64,000 nucleotides of DNA from positions 310,001 to 374,000 of the forward strand of contig WHVD01000007.1 of NCBI GenBank assembly GCA_015178975.1, in the 5' to 3' direction. Both the position numbers and the translations under genes were made by a program. This document shows positions 55,070-64,000 of this stretch, piece by piece (positions within the stretch are counted from its first letter, which is position 1; every line of letters begins with the position of its first letter). Under the pieces are notes generated by a model. The model saw nothing but the letters and a program-made list of their open reading frames with translations, had not been told where the DNA came from and did no database searches. The DNA is from Hysterangium stoloniferum. Its lineage: Eukaryota > Basidiomycota > Agaricomycetes > Hysterangiales > Hysterangiaceae.

Positions 55070-57281
55070 ATGAAGAGGGGTGGAGATCTAATGGTTGGGT
55101 GTAATAGGTGGTCTGTAAGGAGTATGCAACACTGGTGAGACGCTGTAAAGACATTAGCCACCTTGGCTTTTGCTTACATGTTCCCAACAAACCTCCATTT
55201 TTATCCTGAATCGGGTAATCTGTTGCAGGGTCGACGACTTCACATGCTTTTCATTACTGAAAATGGCCAACTTGCCATTTAAGCCACGATAGGCACAGAA
55301 TGCACAGGAGAGTCCGGATATGGTCTTCACCTCCACGAACGTAGGCATTATCCGAACCAAGAGGAAGAATGGTACTATTACTCTTTAATTAACTTAAAGC
55401 TACATAGTTTGAGAGAATTAATGAGCGCATATAGGCACTTCTTACCTCCTTTGTGTTCTTGGCAGCTTCTCGTTGATGCTATACACATGTTATATATATT
55501 GGCAGGTTTTAGTCGTGGCTAGAATACCATTCTGAGTTTTCAAAAAAAGAAGGGTGTCAGTTAGTTGGGATAGCATGAAGTAAGCCATTGAAGAGCAGCA
55601 AACAACACCGGCAATTCACTAATCCATGCGGAAGGTTATCTCGGTCAGATTCACCTAATATTCCAAATCTATGTTCAATCTTCGGATTTGCTATCATTCG
55701 GCACAAAGTCTGGAATAAATGAAGGGGCCTTGAAAACGAACAGCGACGGCGTTGGGCGCATTCCATTCGGTATTTCGCTCTATTAAAAACCTTGACCCGA
55801 GCGCCCCACTCCCATGGGATTCGACTTCAGGAAAAATACCATCGCTAATATTGCAAGAAGGTCACACGACACCCAAAGGAACATTTGAGACCGATATAAT
55901 GCATACCTGATCGCTAGCGATGCAAGAGAAGTCCGAGGAAGCCGGAATCACGGACCACTTGATAGAAAACGGGTCCACGTTAGGCATAAAAAAGCTTACC
56001 CGGTGACACACCTGTATATGACCGATATTCTGTGGCTGCGGCTTGAGGGAGGACAATGAAGAGGAAGAAGCATTAGGGACTTGAAGAAGACGAAGTATGA
56101 GTTAAGTGGTATTCGATCCGGGCTGCTCACGGATGGAAGTCCCCGTAATCTAGAATGCGCGCCTGCACATGCACATGGTATAGCCTCTAGAACAGCCTGG
56201 AGCATGCCAACTCAAAAAAATATTGTGCATCGTCAAATTCTCGATCAAAGCATACAATATTAATAGGGTCTCACTGATAGCCCGACCATGCATGGCACGC
56301 ATGTATGCACGCACAGGAGTGGCGCTCCGTGCAAGTCGAGAGGATACGCTCGGGCCGCCCATCGTGCCTTTGCTTTATATGAAGTCAGTATGACGGAATT
56401 AATGATATTTGAATCCACGGAACAAGTGGACAGGTGCCGGTTGAGAGGTCAAGAAATCAACACCCACATCTTTTCATATCGGTTGGAGCCATGTTAACCA
56501 CCTTTTCTGGCCTTCTACTGTGAGACGTCGTATGTTCCGGATATGAGGGAACTTTGTTATGGGTAGCAACTGTGGGTGGTCCTGCATGTAGAAATAAGAA
56601 CAGAAAGTATCCTGGAGCAAAATGGAATTCAAGTCGGTTCAACCATGTTGTGCGCCTTAAGACCCCGGAACGGGGGTTTAGAACCTTGGGAAGAAATAAG
56701 GCTTTGGGAAAATCAAGCGGTAGGTGAGGAGAAGGGATGGTGGGAAAAACAAATGCATAGATGGAGCTCTAATTATCGCATGGCTGGATTGGGTAGGAAT
56801 AGTGGGGATGAAAAGGCTGCAGCGAGAAGTATGATATAACTTAGAGAAGAAAACTCTGGAAATATACCCACGAGGGCTTCATATCCTGCTATGAAGTTTT
56901 CTGTTGGCTAGTTAGCCAATATCGTGGCTCTAGGCGAAGTGGCACCGCAGATGTGAGCTTAGAGGTTCATACGGTCTTACACTACTCATTGATTCAGAGC
57001 GCAAGATTGTTTAAAAAGTGAAAGTGAAAGGTTGAACTGACGTAGCAAGCCCTGATCCGATACCGAATTACTAGAGTGGGAAGGAATAAAGGTTACTACA
57101 CCAACCTTTGTGAGCATCCAGGGGATAATGGTGTGGGCAGCGTCGTAGAGGTAGACAAGGTGGCAATAAAATTTCACGCAAATCATAGCGAGAATGGTCA
57201 ATCTTTACAAACCCGTCGAGCTCCGCCTAAAAAAGAGGTCGAGCTGTGCTGCCTCACAATCCACAATCTACCGTGACATTG
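55070..57281. repeat. Long-module remainder, right block
   Basis: Collinear with 21.54-23.90 kb. Short conserved minus frames at 55154-55360, 55557-55766, 55862-56056, 55996-56205 and 56150-56362, and plus frame 57076-57276. A gap of about 130 bp relative to the middle block lies near 56970 (the middle block has an extra segment at 23450-23580). No definable gene. Confidence 0.4.
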
Positions 57282-57566
57282 TGTAACGGGAGCAGACGTG
57301 GTGGCGGACTTTGAATCGGGCGGGTAACCGCCCTAGTCTTAGATGGTAAGCAGTAACGAGAAGACACTGGAAGTTTTCGATCATTAAAGGGTTTCAGACT
57401 TATTAGATGTTTTCAGGGGACGTAGCTTATGATGTATAGCATAAATAGGTGAACCCCCACTAGTTAGAGTAGTCTTTTTCGAATTGGAGCTAATTCCTAT
57501 TCTGTTCGTTCCTCTTCGTAAGAGCTCAACTGAAGGATTACGCTATTTCCAAAGCCGAACCTTACA
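57282..57566 (+). mobile_element. Solo LTR, 285 bp, TSD CATTG
   Basis: Starts TGTAACGGGAGC and ends CCGAACCTTACA, with CATTG at 57277-57281 and 57567-57571. GCATAAATAGGTGAACC near 57440 resembles an LTR promoter. It sits at the same target as the 270-bp LTR of the middle block but in the opposite orientation, and the two LTRs differ far more than their flanks do. Confidence 0.75.
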
Positions 57567-58292
57567 CATTGTCGCGTCACACAAACAAAGTCTCATAATT
57601 AACATGAGCCTGCGGCAAATTTTACTCCACTCAGAAACACCGTGTGATCATACCAGTGTAATTAATTATGACTCAATATGGATTACATGCATAATTTGTT
57701 AATGAAAACATGTCGGACTCGCCACAAACAGGAATATTCATGTCCGCCGCCAATTAGCCTAAGTAAATAATTAGTGAAATGGGTTGCTTATTGGAATTCC
57801 GAATTTAACACGAAGTGCATATTTCCGTTAGACATAGCCCGAGAGGAAGGCGCCAGAGGCTGTACCTGGGGCGCTTTGTGTCATGGATAGCATCCACTGC
57901 ACTTACATATTCTATCAATGGAGATCTCACTTATAACGTAAAGATGAATTTCCGAAACCTCTAGCGCGTAATAAGTCAGAAGCTGCCACATTATGGGGTG
58001 AATGATGATCAAACCATTCGTAGCTACCATATGTGCTCTCTGCCACAGACGGTCTGCTGAGGAGTAAGGACTTAGAGTATAACATAGTGAATGAACCTGA
58101 CAGTACCGTGTAGAGCCTGTAGGAACCAAGGAGGTTGAGGGACTTCAAGTTGTTTAAAAGAAAGGGATGAAACGATGGGTATCCTGTGTAAATCACCGCC
58201 ACAATGCTATGCCTTGAAATTCATTCCCCTGATAATTGTACCTTAAATGTGCAGCATCCCCTTCCGGTGTTATAACAACCTGCTACCCACCC
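57567..58292 (+). promoter_or_regulatory. Spacer and upstream block of copy 15
   Basis: Collinear inverse of 7.04-7.75 kb. The last 250 bp before the ATG match the intact gene's upstream region closely. Confidence 0.4.
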
Positions 58293-60232
58293 ATGTCAAC
58301 TTCAAACGAGACGACTCTGATCAGCCACGATATCGGACCGGCTGAAACCCTCCTACAAGAGGTTGAGTGGCTAAAACCATTGGTTTCGCCAGAGGCATTG
58401 GGCTCAGAAGAACGGGAGGAGATCATTGACAGGGGAATGAGGGAAAGTTTTCGAGTAAAGCTTCGAGAAAGATGGAGCTGCATGGGCACGGTTTGTGCTA
58501 TCGAGTTCCAGAAGACAACCAGCATATCCCATTTTCTGCAGAAGATGTGGAGGTTTGAGTTGAGGAATGGGTACGCAAAATGAGATAGCCTTGTATGTAA
58601 CTGTTGAAAAACTAGAACCATTCAGTGCCTAGGAGAGACAAATTGTCATGATCCACCGATTATTATTCCAATGCGAGGTAGATCCATCATCGCCACATCC
58701 AACCTTAGTCCATACTACAGTCATGACGTGGACTGGGGAGTGGTCTCACTGGATGAGAGCTCATCGCCATCTTCAAGTATTGAACTCGAGCCGGGGTATT
58801 ATTGTAGAGTCGGTTTGGAAAGGGTTGGGAGGAATGTACTTTACAAGGCAAAGACACCTGCACTGATGGCAAAGTTAATGGTATACAAGCTATTGGTTCA
58901 TGGAGACGACACGCCCTTTAACAAGTTCCTACACAAGCATCTCACTCTGCCAAGACTCGGAATAGTAATTCAGGAGACCATTGATATATTGAGGTAGGGA
59001 TACAATGGCATCAATCATTAAACACACAGGACCAACTTACTCAATGTGTATAGACCCATATACCCACACCGAATTCGACAACAGGCATCAGTGGTCTTAG
59101 GGGGGGTCAGGATTTCAGGCGGAAGGACGGTAACAGTGCCATGCTTATGAAATATTTGGCTTCGGCCTTCTACTGGTGTCCCGGCGCTCGATGGGAAGAT
59201 ACAGATCGGTCATCGACTGCAATTACGTCATTGCTTTATAACACTGTAATCAAATCACCGCTACATAACAACCTGAATGAGGTTGCGTCGACGTTTATTC
59301 TACAAATCGCACGATATTTGTCATGCCATCGATATCCCCTCCTCGTTGACGAACTTGTGTATCTCGTGCAAGTGATCTCCCACGTGCCTCAACTGTCTGT
59401 AGAGGAGCTCACTGCCATCAGAGGTTGCATTGAATTCCGGGTACAACCGTGTGTCCCGCTATCACATCATTTTATCCTGCCGCCCACCAAAACCATAACA
59501 GACAAAATTCCCAATGCCGAAATGTATTGCATGAATCTGCTATACAACTTCTCGCGCGTTGCATGAGCCAAGATCGCTGGTTTCTATATATTGTTGGAGA
59601 TGTATTGAAGGTTCTAGTGGACGACACCAACCGCCATATAGCGTCCTTGACTTTTTATATCGATGAGGAGATATAGTGGTCACTGCGGAATGATATCTGG
59701 TCCCTGAAAACCTTCTTCGATGACAGCAGCCTTCGCATGGATTATATCGACCAGTTTAATGTGATTTATTCGCTCATTGAACCCCTCCTAAGGTATGTTG
59801 CCAATGTTCTACCTTCCAGCATCACCTCATATCTGCCCATGAGCATATCCTACCAGTCTTATTCTGGCACACAAGCGTCCAAATTCCCGGCTCCTGTGTT
59901 CAGGCAAAGACCTGATTGACATGACTCTGAAGCTGATAGCTGGATCTTCCGACATCGAATCCGCGTGTACCACAGTGCGCAACCTAGATATAATCGCCAT
60001 TTTCAATGGTCTTCTCTCACGTTGTGACACAATGCGTGGCTCAATAAACGACCAATCCACCCGTATCCACCTTCAGAGATTACACCTCATGGGTCATTCG
60101 CTCCTGGCCGTCATCGCCACACCGTTTACCGGCATCTCGGTCACCTCTAATTCGAACTGCACATCTGTGTTAAAGGATCATGGTTGGCCTGCCGATGCGC
60201 TTGCTCTACCCATTCCACCCGATATATCCTAA
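58293..60232 (+). pseudogene. Repeat-family gene copy 15 (type ETT), right-block sister of the intact gene
   Basis: MSTSNETTLISHDIGPAETL. Exon 1 loses 7 bp at the WSC...HG stretch near 58480 and shifts. Exon 2 (58671-58997) is open with EPGYYCRVGLERVGRNVLYK; the GTAGGG donor follows. Exon 3 (about 59055-59450) is open, FYWCPGARWEDTDRSSTAIT. Exon 4 has TAG after DEEI near 59675. Exon 5 (59874-60232) is open and ends PPDIS, showing the normal family C-terminus that the intact gene has lost. Confidence 0.68.
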
Positions 60233-61268
60233 TGTCTCTCTTGGATAACACCGATCCATTATCCGAACCAGGAGGAAGGACGGTGCTATTACTCTTTACT
60301 TAAATCGCCTTTTGGGAATATTTCTAATTTATGTAAAGCTATATAGTTTGAGCGCATCCAAGAGCGCATATAGTCACTTTTTACCGCCTTTGTATTCTGG
60401 GCAGCTTCTTGTTGATGGTATAGAGAGGTCGCATGTATGGGCGGGGCTTAGTCGTGATTAGAATGATATCCGATTTTTAAATGAGAATCACTTCAAATAG
60501 AACACCACTCGGAGGTCTCAAGGCAAGCAGCGTGTCGGTTAGTTTGGATTACAAACCCGAGGAGCTCCATCTGCAAGAGGCCAGCTACAGTGGCTCAAAA
60601 TACTTGATCTGCCTTGACATTTTCGCGTCGAAGAGGGAGGTCCATGATAAAGAACTTGAGCCCGGGGAGAATAGGTTCACTCAACGGGAACGTCTAAGCA
60701 ATAATGATTGAATATAGATTACACATAATTTGTTGGTGAAAACACTGATAGACTGGCCGCAACCTAGAATATTCAGGTTTAACCCCAATAAACATGACCA
60801 AGGAATTATTTAAGTGGATTTATCGTTGGAGTTCTGAAAGAATTGAACACGGAGCGCATATTTCCGTTGGATATAGCCGGAGTCAGCCTAGGGCTGTACA
60901 TGCCTTGGATAGCATTTACTGCATTTACATATTCCATGCATGGAGATGTCACTTATTAACTGACAGAAAGGCTGGATTGATATGCAATATAACGCTCACG
61001 AACTGAGAAGTTACCACATTATGCGGTGAGAGCTTGTCAATATATTCCCAGCGGCAAACTAAAATGGTAAAGTAACTTGAGAGTATCCTGGCTGTATTAT
61101 TGGAAAAGGACGAACGGGCCCTCAAGTGATTTCAAAGGAAGGACTGAAACGCTGGGTATTCTCTATAAAGCACCGCCACAATGCTATACCTGGAAAATAA
61201 TTCCCCTCATGCCTGCACCTTAAAATGGCAGCGTCCTCTTCGGTTTCACAACAATCTGTTACCAACCA
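60233..61268 (+). repeat. 3' flank, spacer and upstream block between copies 15 and 16
   Basis: Collinear with 25.43-26.51 kb. The corresponding about 1 kb is missing in the left block, where exon 5 of the intact gene joins the copy 2 upstream block directly. No gene. Confidence 0.45.
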
Positions 61269-61886
61269 ATGTCAACTTCAAATGCGACGACTCTGAGCAG
61301 CCACGATATCGGACGGGCTGAACGCCTCCTGCAAGTGGTTGAGTGGCTACAACCCTTGGTCTCACCGGCTATATTGAGTTTGGAACGCCAGGAGATAAAT
61401 GAGACCGAAATGAGGGAAAGATTTCTGATTAATATTCGAGAACGATGTGGCTGTCTCCATCGCGAGAACGGTTTATGTTACCCAGCACCCGATGACTGCT
61501 AGCATATACCACCGTCTGAAGAAGAGTGGAAGGTTGGGTCGAGGAAAGGGTGCGTAAGAGCAAATATTTTTTCTTTACCCTGTGTACAGACCGGATTTTG
61601 TCAGACTCAAGGAGAGATAACTGGCGATGACCCACCTAATAATATTAAGATACGAGGGAGATCCACCAACGCCACATCCAAAGTCAGTCCATGTCATCAG
61701 TATGACAAAGACTGGGGGGTTGTCTCGTCGCCGGATAGCTCGTCGCCAAGTGTGGAAATTTTCCCCGGGTATTACTGTGGAGTCGGTTTGCAAATGGTTG
61801 GAATAAAGTGCTTTACAGCGCAAATAAAGTTTCCCGAATGACCAAGTTGATGATAGTAATTCAAGAGATCATTGATTTGGTGAGGT
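61269..61886 (+). pseudogene. Repeat-family gene copy 16 (type ATT), exons 1-2 only
   Basis: MSTSNATTLSSHDIGRAERL, open to a TAG after APDDC, then exon 2 with the same late deletions as copy 2 and a further loss just before IVIQEIIDLVR. Similarity ends at the exon 2 donor near 61886. Confidence 0.65.
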
Positions 61887-62005
61887 AGGGATGAGCACCT
61901 GCCGGGATTCGTGTTCCGAGTACCGCAAACAAGGATCAGAGTGAGACATATTGGCGCCATTATCCGGGAGAATACGTTCCTTGGCGTCCGAGTACCATTT
62001 GGCAT
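61772..62005 (-). pseudogene. Relic of the hydrophobic-segment ORF, right block
   Basis: 77 codons, MPNGTRTPRNVFSRIMAPIC LTLILVCGT, equivalent to 4142-4327, overlapping antisense exon 2 of copy 16 beyond its homology. Confidence 0.33.
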
Positions 62006-64000
62006 CTCTCACCGACCATTTCATGATTCCTCGCGATTCAAAGTTATCGTCATTATCTCTCTAAAGGTCTCAGGCCTAATCAGGTCGGTGTCAAGTGATT
62101 ATTATCCAAGTTATCATTACAGGAGGCGTACGGTTCATAGCATGAATTTTTTCTACCACAGTCGCTCTAGGTGCTGGCTTTGTGGAATCATATCTCGTGC
62201 CGTAGACCTCTATTTCCAAACTGAGCCGCTCGGCGCCTGATGCTTTCCCTACGGGCTTTACTCTTGTTAGCTGACTTCACTCAGATGGACCGTGTAATTA
62301 GGCATATTCACTACTTACGCCAATTTAGCCTTAGCAAAGAATTATCGAAATTGGAATTCCGAAAGAATTGAATACGAAGCGGATGTTCCCGTTAGATATA
62401 GCCGTGGTGGACAGGGCCCGAGGCTGTACCTAAGAAGCACTGTCATGGATAGCATCCACTGCATTGACATATTCTATCAATCGAGATGTCACCTCTCAAC
62501 TCATGTAAAAGCTGAATTTCCCAAAAATCTAGCGCTCAAGAAGTCGGAAGTTGCCACATTATGTGGCGAAGGCTCATCAAACTATTTGTAGCTGCCATAT
62601 GCCCACTGCCGTCGACGATCTGCGCATCAGGAGGAAGAATAATACGATTACTCTTTACTTAGCTCCCCTTTTGGCAATATTTCTAATTTGTGTAAAGCTA
62701 CATAGTTTGAGCGAATTTAAGAGCGCATATAGTCACTTTTTACCGCACGTGTGTGGTTGGCAGCTTCTTGTTGATGCTATACACACGTTGTATATATTTG
62801 TGAGTCCGACAATATTCAAGAGTTCTTGCCAATAGCTGGACTATGCATGGCACAAACGTGTTGGTAAACAAGAATGGCGCTCAGTGCAAACCGAGTGGAT
62901 ATCTCCTTTCATATCAGTTGGAGTATGTTGCATGAAGTACAATTGCCACCTTTTCTAAAAAAGGTGAGCGGTCCTGAATGTCAAAATGAGACAAGAAAGT
63001 ATACTGCAGCAGGAGTGCAATTCAAGGTGGTTCAATCCTGATGTGAGGCATAAGAACGTTCGAAGGGGGTTTAGCCTCCTGGAACAACACTAGCCTTTGG
63101 AGAAATAAAGTGAATAGTGAGGAGAAGAGATGATGGCCGAAACGAACGCACAGATCAAGCCTTAATCATTCCGTGTGCAGAACGTGTAGGGATAGTGAAA
63201 TCGAAATGCTGCTGCGGAGAGCATGACATAGCTTTGAGATGGAAATTCTGAGAAAAATATCGATTATGCTTCAGGCCCTCCATCAAGTATAATGTTTTCA
63301 AGGCGGGCCAAATATGGTTCTAGCAACGGTGGACAAACGGATGTGAGCTTAGAGGTTGATATAGACTCACAGTACTAATTCGGTCCGAACACAAGAATCA
63401 TGAAAACAAGTGAACGTGAATGGGTCAACTGGCATAATACCCCCGGATACGATAGGAAATCACTACAGTGGGAAGGAATAAAGATTGCTACAACAGCCTT
63501 TGTCAAGTCACCAGGGACAATGGAGCGATCGGCTTCGAAGGGGCGGACAAGTTGGCAGGAAAAGGGTACGTGAAGGCATATAAAGTATGGTGAATCTTTA
63601 CACACCCGAACAGCTCTCCAAGAGGTCAGGCTATGGTGGCTCACAATGTTTCATCTACCTTGACATTGTCGAGTCGGATTGACAAGTGTTTAATAAATAA
63701 GGTGAGCCTGGGGCGAATTAGGTTACTGAGAAGGTCAGGGTAATAATAAGACTAGCGTGTAATTAATAGTCATTGAATAATGATTTCACGCACAATTTGT
63801 TGATAAGAGCCGGACGGAGTCGGCACAAAGAAGGATATTAAGGGTTGACGCCTATTAGCATCAGTAATGAATTGTTGGAATGGATTACTTGCAAGTATGA
63901 AAGAATTGAACACGAAACGCTAGCCGGAGTCGAAAGCGCCCGGGGCTGTACCTAATAAGCACTGCCATGGATAGCTTCCACTGCACTGGCATATTCTATC
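62006..64000. repeat. Spacer modules and upstream block of the next gene, right edge
   Basis: Inverse of about 2.3-4.1 kb and collinear with 45.6-46.99 kb: spacer to 62630, 3' flank module 62635-62800, block 62870-63350, block 63400-63830, then the distal part of an EIA-type upstream block (TAATAAGCACTGCCATGG). By order, an EIA-type family gene should start about 250-300 bp beyond the window. Confidence 0.5.

Noticed and set aside
61911-62240. 109-codon plus ORF (FRVPQTRIRVRHIGAIIREN)
   Set aside because: Antisense to the hydrophobic-segment relic, whose frame is the one shared with the longer copies.

Overview
The window looks like a repeat-dense region of a basidiomycete (mushroom-type) fungal nuclear genome. 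Evidence: genes are split by 48-64 bp GT...AG introns; a single-copy gene at 42.6-44.3 kb matches the Agaricomycete DUF6533 membrane-protein family; and a hAT transposase of the kind common in Agaricomycetes, plus several solo LTRs, are present. There is no bacterial-style gene packing, rRNA or convincing tRNA.

The dominant content is one multicopy five-exon gene family that I do not recognise. I count about 16 copies or fragments. By comparing them I derived a model with four short introns. One copy, complement(5035..7036), is open through all five exons and predicts 589 residues; every other copy is truncated, frameshifted or carries stops. The copies fall into N-terminal subfamilies and occur in a fixed order inside a segmental duplication. 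A left block (about 0-14.3 kb, minus strand) is repeated in inverted orientation as a middle block (about 17.8-29.1 kb, plus) and a right block (about 50.2-64 kb, plus, running off the window). A shorter, CpG-decayed relative lies at 30-34 kb and another partial one at 45.6-49.7 kb.

Between the first two genes of each block lies a long module (8-12.3, 18.9-24.4 and 52.1-57.7 kb). It holds a fragment resembling motif I of a RAD54/SNF2-type helicase, a conserved 103-codon ORF, an ORF with an N-terminal hydrophobic segment and other short ORFs. The spacers around the other genes are shared modules (gene upstream block, 3' flank block, others) shuffled by deletions.

The centre (34.1-39.2 kb) is an old CpG-poor hAT element with two younger CpG-rich solo LTRs inside it. 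From 39.2 to 45.2 kb is a mostly single-copy island: microsatellite, pyrimidine-rich tract, a four-unit tandem repeat of about 420-450 bp, the DUF6533 gene, and a broken SKI2-type RNA helicase fragment.

The most interesting points are the unrecognised gene family with one apparently whole member, the three-block inverted architecture, two LTRs inserted in opposite orientations at the same target in two blocks, and the sharp CpG-decay boundary that gives relative ages. Gene models rest on reading the sequence and comparing copies by eye; no search was run.
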